DNA of 64,000 nt from Bacteroidales bacterium (GTDB lineage: Bacteria > Bacteroidota > Bacteroidia > Bacteroidales > Muribaculaceae): the NCBI GenBank assembly GCA_015060975.1, contig SUXI01000008.1:62001-126000 (forward strand), written 5' to 3'. The notes under the pieces were generated by a model. It searched no databases, had not been told where the DNA came from, and saw only the letters and a list, made by a program, of their open reading frames with translations. The position numbers and the translations under genes were made by a program. Below, one piece after another: positions 17,177 through 25,666 of this stretch. Position 1 is the first letter of the stretch. Every line of letters starts with the position of its first letter.

Positions 17177-18943
17177 TTATTCAAAATTAGCAATGTGAAA
17201 ATATCTTAACACTTTAGTTAGTGGGGTGTTGGTAGCAGGGTCATATGTGTAGGCACATATCTCAAATATATTGTCGTTATAAGTAGGTCTTAAATGATAT
17301 AAGCCACTTTCTTTGATAATACATCTTTTTGTTGTTGCATTCAACCGAATCTCTGAACCGGGAGTCACATTGCAAATCATTAATAATGGAAATCTGAAAC
17401 TTAGTTGATTTAAGATATTTACCATTGATATGTTGAGGGTAGAACTCTCACATACCGAAATGTAACATTTGTCACTAAATGTGGTAAATTCTCCATTTTG
17501 TACTTTATACAAATCTTCTAAATACATATTTTCAACGATATTTGATTCTTGGGTGTCATTTTTTCCTACAAAAATTCGGTTGAATTCTTGAGAGGGAACT
17601 ATATGCCTTGTCGCCAATATATGCGTTTGGTTAAATACGTTGTCGGAACTATTAAGGGGACTGAAAGTTGGGTTTGAATTGATAATGTGAAGACAGTCAT
17701 AGTTGCTGATATAGCCGAGTCCGCTATCACAAATTTGAGCCTCTATCTTAATGTTATTACATTTTTGAGCAGAGATTGCTTTATATGGGATTTGACTTTT
17801 AAATGAGAAGTTTAGATAGCTACATCGCTCTAAGTCAATCCATGGAGTATTATTAAAATTAACATATCCTTCCGATAAGCGAATATCGTTGAAATTATTG
17901 TGGCTTGCATTGCTAAGTGTTATCGCTTTGCAGAAAAAATGCCATGGTCTAATATCTGAATCATTATAAACCACATCTCCTTCAATCCCTATTGAGTTAA
18001 AAACATTTCCGTTGATAATAGCCACCCGCTTGTTGTCTTTATTGGCGACAAGGTCTGTATCTGCTTTTTCTGTGAAAATGCCATACTTACAATTAAGACG
18101 CCCTCCGTTAAATTGATTTTCATTTATCCAAGTGCGAATAGAAGTGTCATTCTCATAATCCATCCGAGATACCATGTCAAAATATATTCCATAGATAGTG
18201 CGGATATAACTCCATGAAATTTTGCAATATTGTATGCCGATATAATTTTCGGTAGTTGCTGAATTTGTAGGAGCTAATTCAATTGCTTTATTAAAAAAAA
18301 GAATATTGTCAATTGAAATTTTCGAATACCATACATTGCCTGAAAATAATACTCCTGTGCCGGAATAATCATCCGGTTCAGAGTTGGAATATACACCAAT
18401 GCGCTTTAACTCTCGGATGTCAATATCAATATCTATACCTATAAGATTAATAGCGACATCGGCAGAAGATAAAATGGTGCCTTTGCAACGAAGACGTTTT
18501 TTGTTGGTTATAACAATGGGGCTTTCAGTTTTATAAGTTAGATTTTCTAATACTACAAATGCCGAATTAGAACAATTTAAAGCTTTTTGTATTGCATTGG
18601 AATCATCAGTACTTCCATCTCCTTTTGCGCCAAACCAATGAGCCGAAATCTCATCATTGGCTACTCCTTGAATGTCAATATTGTCGCCAAAAATTTGGAT
18701 GCCTTTAGGAGCTTCAATAATTACTTGATTACTTGAGATTGTACCGTTCCCACTAATAAATCCTCTTGTAGGATTGAGTACATTTGATGAATCAAATTCA
18801 AATTTTAGAACAGATCCATTAGGGATAGAAACATTACCATCAAGTATGCAATTCCCTTTGATGATATAAATTGTTTTTCGGTCACCACAAATACGATTGT
18901 TGAAAATTTCATTTTGAGAAATAACTTCCATTGATGTTGTCAT
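17177..18943 (-). CDS. Right-handed beta-helix protein, pectate-lyase_3/tailspike-like
   Basis: A 588-residue protein. The N-terminal part (20-100) is the TIYIIKGNCILDG...IPNGSVLKFE lead-in seen in Bacteroides beta-helix proteins, followed by AHWFGAKGDGSTDDSNAIQKAL (split motif), the hallmark start of Pectate_lyase_3 folds. Long beta-helix coils follow to about residue 450. No catalytic residues can be assigned. Unusually there is no signal peptide at the only plausible start (MTTSMEV). It lies between the LRR gene and the DUF3244 gene on the same strand. It could be a surface glycosidase or a phage tailspike-like protein; no phage genes are nearby. Confidence 0.7.
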   Translation of the reverse strand: MTTSMEVISQNEIFNNRICGDRKTIYIIKGNCILDGNVSIPNGSVLKFEFDSSNVLNPTRGFISGNGTISSNQVIIEAPKGIQIFGDNIDIQGVANDEISAHWFGAKGDGSTDDSNAIQKALNCSNSAFVVLENLTYKTESPIVITNKKRLRCKGTILSSADVAINLIGIDIDIDIRELKRIGVYSNSEPDDYSGTGVLFSGNVWYSKISIDNILFFNKAIELAPTNSATTENYIGIQYCKISWSYIRTIYGIYFDMVSRMDYENDTSIRTWINENQFNGGRLNCKYGIFTEKADTDLVANKDNKRVAIINGNVFNSIGIEGDVVYNDSDIRPWHFFCKAITLSNASHNNFNDIRLSEGYVNFNNTPWIDLERCSYLNFSFKSQIPYKAISAQKCNNIKIEAQICDSGLGYISNYDCLHIINSNPTFSPLNSSDNVFNQTHILATRHIVPSQEFNRIFVGKNDTQESNIVENMYLEDLYKVQNGEFTTFSDKCYISVCESSTLNISMVNILNQLSFRFPLLMICNVTPGSEIRLNATTKRCIIKESGLYHLRPTYNDNIFEICAYTYDPATNTPLTKVLRYFHIANFE

Positions 18944-19059
18944 GGTAAAAAAAATTAAATGTTAATAATTCTATTTGTTAAAAAAAGGCACACAAAGCGA
19001 ATTGCCCCGTGTGCCGGGTGCATATAATAACAAGGATAATTTGGTTGCGAAATTACTTG

Positions 19060-19419
19060 TTATAGGGCGAAACTTCCCGAGTAGCAAACTCCATCGTCGG
19101 TAACTATCGAGATAGTGTAGCTGCCGGCAGAGGCAGAGGTGGCGATTGACGCAGAGCCAAAGGCAGAGTCGTCGGTTTGCTGCCACATTTCGCCGGTGGT
19201 TTCGTTAGTCACTGTTACATCCACGTTGCCCATATCATAGCCGAATTGCAGATACACAACCCCGTCTTGATAATAAGCAGTGATGTCGTAGCTGTAATAG
19301 GGCATACGAAATTCGGGAGTAGGCTCAGGGTCTTTCTTAATAGGAATTTCTTTTTTCTCCTCGGCAGAAGATAGAAGGACTCCACACATTAGAAATAACA
19401 GTAAAAATATTTTCTTCAT
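19060..19419 (-). CDS. DUF3244 small exported protein
   Basis: A 119-residue protein with a signal peptide (residues 1-18, LLSSAEEKK follows) and one beta-sandwich domain matching DUF3244: a VVYLQFGYDMGNVDVTVTN core and C-terminal SYTISIVTDDGVCYSGSF. These small exported Bacteroidales proteins have no known function. Its start lies about 107 bases downstream of a run of nine C on the coding strand, which could affect expression. Confidence 0.8.
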   Translation of the reverse strand: MKKIFLLLFLMCGVLLSSAEEKKEIPIKKDPEPTPEFRMPYYSYDITAYYQDGVVYLQFGYDMGNVDVTVTNETTGEMWQQTDDSAFGSASIATSASAGSYTISIVTDDGVCYSGSFAL

Positions 19420-19525
19420 AATTTTTAAAATTTAAAATTACTATGTGCAAATTAATGAAGAAAATAATGAAAAACATGCAAAAATGACTTAACAAAAACT
19501 TAACATTTTCTGTGATATAGTTTCT

Positions 19526-19534
19526 GGGGGGGGG
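19526..19534. repeat. Homopolymer tract of nine G
   Basis: Nine consecutive G on the plus strand in an AT-rich intergenic region, about 107 bases upstream of the minus-strand DUF3244 gene. Such tracts are prone to slipped-strand length change. Confidence 0.7.
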
Positions 19535-19563
19535 TAAATGGTTGATTGTTAATTGATTGTGTG

Positions 19564-21309
19564 TTAGATGTTGTGTATGAATTTATCCCAATCAATTGCA
19601 TGACCATTTGAACCTGTTAACTTTTTGTGAAGTCGAGCACGTGTCATTGATACGGATGCATCGGAATGATTAGTCAATCGGGCAATCTCTTTGGGTGTAA
19701 ATTTAGTTTTAATGAGAATCGAAATCCTAAATTCATGTACACTGATTTTGAATGGTAGATTTTGGAGAGTGTCAACAAATATCGGGAATAAATCGCAAAT
19801 TTTTTGAGTAAGTACTTCCCATTCATTTTCTGAGATTAAGTTTTTGTTGATAGGGTAGTTTTGTAGCCTATCGTGTATCTCTTTAACAAATGTGTCGTTG
19901 TTAAATGAGGTTATAGCACTTTCGTTTTGAGCCTTGATTAAACGAGCGTGTTCGTTGTTAAGCTCCAAAAGCTTCTTTTGATTTTCCAATTCATGGATAA
20001 GGGATTGGTTTTCGCTATTTATTAAATTAATTTGTGATTCTAATTGAGCTATTTTCTCAATGTTTTTAGCAATGGCGTTTTCGCTTAAGTCATAACTTCG
20101 TTTAAGTAAAAGTTCAACATTATGGAGCTTTAATTTAATAATGTGTTTTCTTTTTTGTGTAATATAAATTATAAAAAGAGTAATAAAGATGACTATGATA
20201 ATTGAACCACACAAAGAAATAATCTTGATTTCGTTTTCTTGTGCCTCTTGTTTTAATTTGTTGTTTTCGCGTTCACGAATTTGGTAGTTGTAGATAGACG
20301 ATAGTTGACGTATTTCTTGAGGTGTATTTAATTTGCGAATAGAGTCGGAGAGTATTTGAGATTCTATGATATAGGGTGTCGCTTTAGTAATATTGTTCTG
20401 GTTAAGAAATAAATTAGCTAAGATATTATATCCATTTAATTGAACATTAAGATTTTTTGACTTAATAAGTTTATTACAATAGAAGATAGTGGAATCGTTA
20501 TTGTTAAGACGATAATAAAGATGTGCAAAAGTATTGGCAATTGTAGTAGAATCTTCTTTAGTTTGAACACAGTTTAAAGAATTTAATATTCTATGGGCTT
20601 GATCATAATCGTGCTTGAAAAGATATAATTCAGCAATATTGAGTTTTATAGAAGATATAATTTTGTTATATTTAAATTTCTCAGCAAGTTTAAGAGTGTT
20701 ATTATATAAAATTAAAGCACTATCATTGTTATCTTCTTTAAAATAGATATTACCGAGTCCTTTGGAATTATGTATAACACCTATAATATTATCATTATTT
20801 TCACTTAGCTCAACGGCTTTTTTGTATGCAGGAATTGCTAAATCGTAAATGTTTTGACGATTATATATGCCGGCTATTTGACTGTAAGCAACTGCTTGGG
20901 TGTGGGGGTTGATATTCTCACAATCTAAAGCCTTTTGGAAATATTCGAGGGCTTGGGGAGCGTCACCGAGGTCGGAATATACGCGACCGCCATAATAGTA
21001 TGCAATGGGTAGCAGGTTGTTGAAATCGTGATTTTCAAAATAATTGATAACAGATAGAATTGCCGAATCGGAAGTGTGAGCGATATACGCCTTATCGCTG
21101 GCTCGAATTTGTAATAAATCGAAATAATATTTGTTGTCATTGCTCGAAAGAGAGTCGCGATTTATCGCATTTAGCAAGACGATTGCGCTATCGACATTAA
21201 CTTCGGCAATCGAATCGATTTGTTGCAATCGCCCAAATTGCACTTGCTCGCTTTCGCCACAGGCAGTGAGCAACATAATGGATAATATGATGGCGAAGAT
21301 GTGTTTCAC
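19564..21309 (-). CDS. TPR lipoprotein with membrane span and C-terminal HTH
   Basis: A 581-residue Bacteroidales-type regulator. It has a lipoprotein signal (LLTACGES, Cys17), TPR repeats over about residues 30-330 (ALEYFQKALDC, AIPAYKKAVEL), one membrane span at ~360-383, a coiled-coil at ~385-470, and a LuxR-like helix-turn-helix at ~536-563 (FTPKEIARLTNHSDASVSMT). This places a sensor domain outside the membrane and a DNA-binding-like domain inside. It may respond to an envelope signal and control neighbouring surface genes, but the target is inferred. It follows the Rieske-like gene by 24 bases. Confidence 0.8.
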   Translation of the reverse strand: MKHIFAIILSIMLLTACGESEQVQFGRLQQIDSIAEVNVDSAIVLLNAINRDSLSSNDNKYYFDLLQIRASDKAYIAHTSDSAILSVINYFENHDFNNLLPIAYYYGGRVYSDLGDAPQALEYFQKALDCENINPHTQAVAYSQIAGIYNRQNIYDLAIPAYKKAVELSENNDNIIGVIHNSKGLGNIYFKEDNNDSALILYNNTLKLAEKFKYNKIISSIKLNIAELYLFKHDYDQAHRILNSLNCVQTKEDSTTIANTFAHLYYRLNNNDSTIFYCNKLIKSKNLNVQLNGYNILANLFLNQNNITKATPYIIESQILSDSIRKLNTPQEIRQLSSIYNYQIRERENNKLKQEAQENEIKIISLCGSIIIVIFITLFIIYITQKRKHIIKLKLHNVELLLKRSYDLSENAIAKNIEKIAQLESQINLINSENQSLIHELENQKKLLELNNEHARLIKAQNESAITSFNNDTFVKEIHDRLQNYPINKNLISENEWEVLTQKICDLFPIFVDTLQNLPFKISVHEFRISILIKTKFTPKEIARLTNHSDASVSMTRARLHKKLTGSNGHAIDWDKFIHNI

Positions 21310-21333
21310 AACGCATAAGAATGTAATGGCGTA

Positions 21334-21825
21334 TTATCGTCCGATGATGTATCCGCCAAGATTGTCGGGACCATAAACACGATATTGTTGAAGACCGTAT
21401 TTTTTTTCTACAGCCGGACCCGAAAGCGGGTAGCCCGAATTGTCATATACGTCAAATCGGCTTCCGCATTTGGGACACACTGCTTGAAGTTTCTCTTTGT
21501 CGATATAAATGCGAATGTTGTTTTTTGCTTCTACCGGACATGCCATATCGTAAGCCCTGGGGGTGTTCATGATGTCACTCACAAGCAAAATGCCTCCAAA
21601 ACCGGTGTATGTGAGTTCGGTATAAGGAAAGTTGGAAGGAATGCGCTCTGATTTTATAAAATAACGAAAATCGGGAGCGGCTGCAACTCCATAGGTATTC
21701 CAAGTACCGACGTTGGGAAATTCGATATTTACCGCAACAGGTGGAATGCGGTCGTCATTAATTGACTCACACGAAGTGGTTAATAATAAGTAAAAGCAAA
21801 TGGTGGAAAATAGCCAATACCGCAT
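21334..21825 (-). CDS. Rieske-like lipoprotein with altered cluster ligands
   Basis: A 163-residue lipoprotein (LLLTTSCES, Cys near 19). Its C-terminal half resembles a Rieske domain: MACPVEAKN, about 18 residues, then CPKCGSRFDVYD and GYPLSGPA. A true Rieske site is CxH...CxxH; here the histidines are replaced, giving CPV...CPKC. It may hold a different metal site or none. I start it at the ATG 21825 (MRYWLF), two bases after argH, because that gives a proper lipoprotein signal; the longer frame overlaps argH. Confidence 0.7.
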   Translation of the reverse strand: MRYWLFSTICFYLLLTTSCESINDDRIPPVAVNIEFPNVGTWNTYGVAAAPDFRYFIKSERIPSNFPYTELTYTGFGGILLVSDIMNTPRAYDMACPVEAKNNIRIYIDKEKLQAVCPKCGSRFDVYDNSGYPLSGPAVEKKYGLQQYRVYGPDNLGGYIIGR

Positions 21826-21826
21826 A

Positions 21827-23164
21827 TTAATGTAAAAGTTTGTTGAATGCTTCGTGATATGTGTCAAAATCAAATAGGGCAAAAGTGTGGTTGAACAATT
21901 CGGTAATTTTGTCGTTGCACAAATTGCCTATTGAGCCTTCGTGAGTGTGATTAATGTCATAACGAGGCTCAAAGTTCCCCGCTTCGATTTCAAGACCCAC
22001 TTGCTTATAAGAGTCACGGAACGGTATTCCCTCTGATACGCGGCGATTAACCTCTTCGACCGAATACATGAGTTTATATCGTGGGTCGGTGGCTATCTCG
22101 GCATTTACTTTTACTTGAGCCAGCATTGTATCAACCATGTTGATTATGTCGATAATAGTGTCGAATGCAGGTAGGAAATTTTCTTTTATTAATTGCAAAT
22201 CGCGAAAGTACCCCGATGGCAGATTGTTGGTAATCAGAGTTATTTCCATGGGGAGTGCTTGCAATTTGTTGCATTTGGCTCGTGTCAACTCAAACACGTC
22301 GGGGTTCTTTTTATGGGGCATGATTGAAGACCCGGTGGTGAATTCATCGGCTAGTTTAAGGAATCCGAAGTTTTGAGAGTTAAACATGCAAGCGTCAAAC
22401 GCAAGTTTGGATAATGTGGCGGCAATGCCGGCGATAGCTTGTGCCACAATGCGTTCGGTTTTGCCACGTCCCATTTGTGCGTAAACCACATTATAAGCCA
22501 TTGATTTGAATCCCAACAATCGGGTTGTCATTTCACGGTTGAGAGGGAATGAAGAGCCATATCCGGCTGCTGAGCCGAGTGGGTTGCGATTGGCGACTTC
22601 GTATGCCGAATGTAAAACCATGAGGTCATCGGCAAGAGATTCGGCGTATGCACCAAACCATAACCCAAACGATGAAGGCATGGCAACTTGCAAGTGTGTA
22701 TATCCGGGGATTACAATGTCTTTATAACGATTGCTTTGGGATATGAGTGTGTCAAACAATCGTTTCACTGCCACTGCTACATCTTCGATGCGTGAACGAG
22801 TGAACAGTTTGAGGTCAACAAGCACTTGGTCGTTGCGTGAACGTCCTGAGTGTATTTTTTTTCCTATGTCACCAAGTTTGCGCGTCAGCATCAATTCCAC
22901 TTGCGAGTGTACGTCTTCAATCCCATCTTCAATCACAAATTCGCCACGAGCGGCAATGTCGTAAATGTTACGCAATTCATTTAGTAATACTTCAAGCTCT
23001 TTAGCTTCGAGTAGCCCAATGGATTGAAGCATGGTGATGTGTGCCATCGACCCAAGAATGTCGAATGGGGCGAGATAGAGATCCATTTCGCGGTCGCGAC
23101 CTACGGTATATGTTTCTACATTGTGATCGACTTTAACGTTTTTCTCCCAGAGTTTTGATGCCAT
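21827..23164 (-). CDS. argH: Argininosuccinate lyase
   Basis: A 445-residue enzyme that splits argininosuccinate into arginine and fumarate, the last step of arginine synthesis. The fumarase/aspartase superfamily signature GSSIMPHKKNPD is present around residue 278, with IHSGRSRNDQV near 108-118 and the YTHLQVAMPSSFG block. It sits between the SRPBCC gene (14 bases upstream) and the Rieske-like gene. Confidence 0.95.
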   Translation of the reverse strand: MASKLWEKNVKVDHNVETYTVGRDREMDLYLAPFDILGSMAHITMLQSIGLLEAKELEVLLNELRNIYDIAARGEFVIEDGIEDVHSQVELMLTRKLGDIGKKIHSGRSRNDQVLVDLKLFTRSRIEDVAVAVKRLFDTLISQSNRYKDIVIPGYTHLQVAMPSSFGLWFGAYAESLADDLMVLHSAYEVANRNPLGSAAGYGSSFPLNREMTTRLLGFKSMAYNVVYAQMGRGKTERIVAQAIAGIAATLSKLAFDACMFNSQNFGFLKLADEFTTGSSIMPHKKNPDVFELTRAKCNKLQALPMEITLITNNLPSGYFRDLQLIKENFLPAFDTIIDIINMVDTMLAQVKVNAEIATDPRYKLMYSVEEVNRRVSEGIPFRDSYKQVGLEIEAGNFEPRYDINHTHEGSIGNLCNDKITELFNHTFALFDFDTYHEAFNKLLH

Positions 23165-23178
23165 AATGAATTTGTTCG

Positions 23179-23604
23179 TTATTGATTTCCGTTTAGTCTT
23201 CCTATCATTTCACCAAAGCGGTCGGCGGCTTCTTGCATTTTGCCGCCAAGCAATGGACGTAACATTGCCGGAATATCAACATCGATAGCTGTGACAACGT
23301 TTGATGAGGTGTTGTCGATTGCTGTGATGTCGATAACCATTGACAATGGGATCGGGGAGCCTACTGCCGAAAACACAATATGCCCCGGGGCTACACGTTC
23401 GGTAACTTTAAATTTTAGTTGTCCCACTTGTGGAGTGTTAAGACAAATAGCATCGGCCTCAAATGTGACATCGCCAAGTTTTGAACGGTCCTCGGCGGGA
23501 ATTTCGTTGATGCGTTGTTGAAAAAGTGAAATATCACTAAAACGGTCAAACAAGACCTCAATGGGTTGATTGACCGTTATGGTTTTACTACTGTATTTTG
23601 CCAT
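23179..23604 (-). CDS. SRPBCC (START/polyketide cyclase-like) protein
   Basis: A 141-residue protein with the SRPBCC fold pattern: N-terminal KTITVNQPIEVLFDRFSDISLF, a central FKVTERVAPGHIVFSA strand, and a C-terminal helix MQEAADRFGEMIGRL. Such proteins bind hydrophobic ligands. Function is unknown here. It lies only three bases after pyrE and 14 before argH, so it is likely co-transcribed with both. Confidence 0.8.
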   Translation of the reverse strand: MAKYSSKTITVNQPIEVLFDRFSDISLFQQRINEIPAEDRSKLGDVTFEADAICLNTPQVGQLKFKVTERVAPGHIVFSAVGSPIPLSMVIDITAIDNTSSNVVTAIDVDIPAMLRPLLGGKMQEAADRFGEMIGRLNGNQ

Positions 23605-23607
23605 GTT

Positions 23608-24258
23608 TTATTCTGCTTTAGTGTTTGCTGGAACCCAGTTTGCAGGGTCTTTGCGCCACTCTTTAAGTGTTTCGATGTCTTCGGCTTTGATGTATTTTGT
23701 AGCCAACGCAGCATCGAGCATAGAGTTGTAATTGCTAAGTATGCGTAATTCCACTCCGGCTTTGCGGAAGTTTTCAATAGCAATAGGGAATTCATAGGTG
23801 AAAATCGCAGCCATTCCCACAACTTCGCAACCTGCCGCGCGTATAGCTTCAACGGCTTTAAGGCTGCTACCGCCGGTTGAAATCAAGTCTTCAATAACAA
23901 CAACTTTTTGTCCCGGTTTCAGATTCCCTTCAATAAGGTTTTCCAATCCGTGGTCTTTTGGAGAAGAACGCACATACACATATGGCAACCCCATTGTGTC
24001 GGCAACCAATGCACCTTGTGCGATAGCACCTGTGGCTACTCCGGCAATGGCATCGGGAGTTTCAAATTCTTCCATAATCAATCGGCATAGCTCTACTTTG
24101 ATGAAGCTACGAATGTCGGGATAAGAAAGAGTTTTGCGATTGTCGGTGTATATAGGAGAGTTCCATCCCGAAGCCCAAGTGAATGGATTTTCGGGTTGTA
24201 ATTTTATTGCACTAATTTTGAGTAATTTCTCAGCTAAAAGTTGTTCCATTTTTTTCAT
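23608..24258 (-). CDS. pyrE: Orotate phosphoribosyltransferase
   Basis: A 216-residue enzyme that joins orotate to PRPP to make OMP in pyrimidine synthesis. The PRPP-binding motif VVVIEDLISTGGSSLKAV is at about residues 118-135, and the catalytic loop RSSPKDHG at ~95-102. The ATG at 24258 or one three codons later (MEQLLAEK) could be the true start. It is the first gene of a minus-strand run with the SRPBCC gene and argH. Confidence 0.94.
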   Translation of the reverse strand: MKKMEQLLAEKLLKISAIKLQPENPFTWASGWNSPIYTDNRKTLSYPDIRSFIKVELCRLIMEEFETPDAIAGVATGAIAQGALVADTMGLPYVYVRSSPKDHGLENLIEGNLKPGQKVVVIEDLISTGGSSLKAVEAIRAAGCEVVGMAAIFTYEFPIAIENFRKAGVELRILSNYNSMLDAALATKYIKAEDIETLKEWRKDPANWVPANTKAE

Positions 24259-24522
24259 AATACAATCATATAAAATTTATTTTACAAAATTAATGCACTC
24301 TTAGTTTAATTGCAAGATATTGGGAATTTATTTTTTGACAAAAAAATGTGAAAAATGCCATTTTAAGATAATGAACGGTTTGGAATTGGTTGTTTGGCTT
24401 AGATTATTGGAGGAAAAGGATTGTTTTTGATTTTGAGTTAAACTTTTTGTAATAAAGTTCTTCTAATATAAAAAGTTGGGATATAAAACATAGAAGCAAT
24501 AAGTAATAAAATTAGTTTTTTC

Positions 24523-24562
24523 AACATTCGGGCGAGGTATTTTCTCGCTCGAATGTTTTTTT
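24523..24562 (+). terminator. Strong terminator upstream of the cysK promoter
   Basis: A 14-bp stem AACATTCGGGCGAG (24523-24536) / CTCGCTCGAATGTT (24544-24557), one wobble pair, followed by seven T (24556-24562). Confidence 0.8.
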
Positions 24563-24583
24563 GAAAATATACTATAAAGAAGT

Positions 24584-24615
24584 GTTGCACAGGTCGTGGA
24601 TGCATGGTAACTTTG
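24584..24615 (+). promoter_or_regulatory. cysK promoter
   Basis: GTTG (24584-24587), 20 bases, TAACTTTG (24608-24615): a near-perfect Bacteroidota promoter, 22 bases before the cysK ATG. Confidence 0.65.
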
Positions 24616-24637
24616 TTGTGTATTAAAGTTATATAGT

Positions 24638-25585
24638 ATGGCAAAGATTTATAAAAGTTTGACTTCATTGATAGGTAATACTCCTTTATTGGAGGTGGTA
24701 AATATTGCAAAAAACAAAAATTTAAAAGCTAGGATTGTCGTAAAACTTGAAAACTTTAATCCCGGTGGCAGTGTCAAAGACCGTGTGGCGCTTGCAATGA
24801 TTGAAGATGCCGAGCAAAAGGGAAAATTAAAGCCCGGCGGTGTCATAATAGAACCTACAAGTGGAAATACCGGAATAGGTCTTGCGTGGGTGTCGTCGGT
24901 AAAAGGTTATAAATTGATATTGACAATGCCTGAGACGATGAGTAAGGAACGTCAAAGTTTATTGAAGGCATTGGGCGCGACATTGATACTCACTCCGGGC
25001 AGTGAAGGAATGAATGGTGCAATAAAGCGAGCAAATGAATTAAAGGATGAATATCCGGGAGCGATAATCCCTCAGCAATTTGACAATGAGGCAAATCCAT
25101 TGGCGCATGTCAATACTACAGCCGAGGAGATATGGCGTGATACCGATGGCGATATTGATATTTTTGTGGCATGTGTGGGAACCGGCGGAACATTGAGCGG
25201 AACGGCACGAGGTCTTAAACGTCATAATGCGGCGATAAAAGCTGTTGCGGTGGAGCCCGATGCCTCTCCGGTGTTGTCGGGAGGTTGCCCCGGAGCGCAT
25301 AAAATACAAGGGATAGGAGCCGGTTTCATTCCTCATAACTATGATGCAGAGGTGGTAGATGAAGTGGTGAGAATAACCGACGATGATGCAATGAGGGCTT
25401 CGCGTTTAATGGCTCAGCAAGAGGGGTTGCTCGTTGGAATATCGTCGGGTGCGGCGTTGAGTGCGGCAATTGACCTTGCTCGAAAGGCAGAGAATGAGGG
25501 TAAAACTATTGTGGCGTTGTTACCCGATACCGGAGAGCGATACCTTTCAACCGACCTTTATGCCTTTGATGAACATCCATTATGA
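24638..25585 (+). CDS. cysK: Cysteine synthase A
   Basis: A 315-residue PLP enzyme that makes cysteine from O-acetylserine and sulfide. The PLP lysine lies in NPGGSVKDRVAL (about residues 41-52), the substrate loop is PTSGNTGIGLAW, the phosphate loop is GTGGTLSGTARGL, and the ISSGAALSAA segment is C-terminal. Length and motifs fit CysK rather than CysM or cystathionine beta-synthase. It has its own promoter and converges with lpxB. Confidence 0.93.
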   Translation: MAKIYKSLTSLIGNTPLLEVVNIAKNKNLKARIVVKLENFNPGGSVKDRVALAMIEDAEQKGKLKPGGVIIEPTSGNTGIGLAWVSSVKGYKLILTMPETMSKERQSLLKALGATLILTPGSEGMNGAIKRANELKDEYPGAIIPQQFDNEANPLAHVNTTAEEIWRDTDGDIDIFVACVGTGGTLSGTARGLKRHNAAIKAVAVEPDASPVLSGGCPGAHKIQGIGAGFIPHNYDAEVVDEVVRITDDDAMRASRLMAQQEGLLVGISSGAALSAAIDLARKAENEGKTIVALLPDTGERYLSTDLYAFDEHPL

Positions 25586-25666
25586 TTATCTGTTGAATTG
25601 GATGATATTGTAGCCAAAAAATCTTTAAAACCTATAATTAGGAGTATTTGACGGCTATAATGCGAT

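Larger units (their letters stand above)
24259..24637 (+). other. Gene-free stretch with an orphan plus-strand terminator
   Basis: No ORF longer than about 20 codons is convincing between pyrE and cysK. The region holds the terminator at 24523-24562 and then the cysK promoter. The terminator lies upstream of that promoter and points rightward, so something transcribed on the plus strand between about 24300 and 24520 should end there, possibly a small RNA. Confidence 0.4.

Noticed and set aside
17177-18943. Prophage call based on the tailspike-like protein
   Set aside because: No capsid, terminase, portal or integrase genes are nearby.
18971-19186. 71-aa minus-strand ORF
   Set aside because: It is an alternative frame overlapping the well-supported DUF3244 gene.
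24563-24637. Riboswitch in the cysK leader
   Set aside because: Only about 22 bases separate the -7 box from the ATG, too short for a riboswitch.
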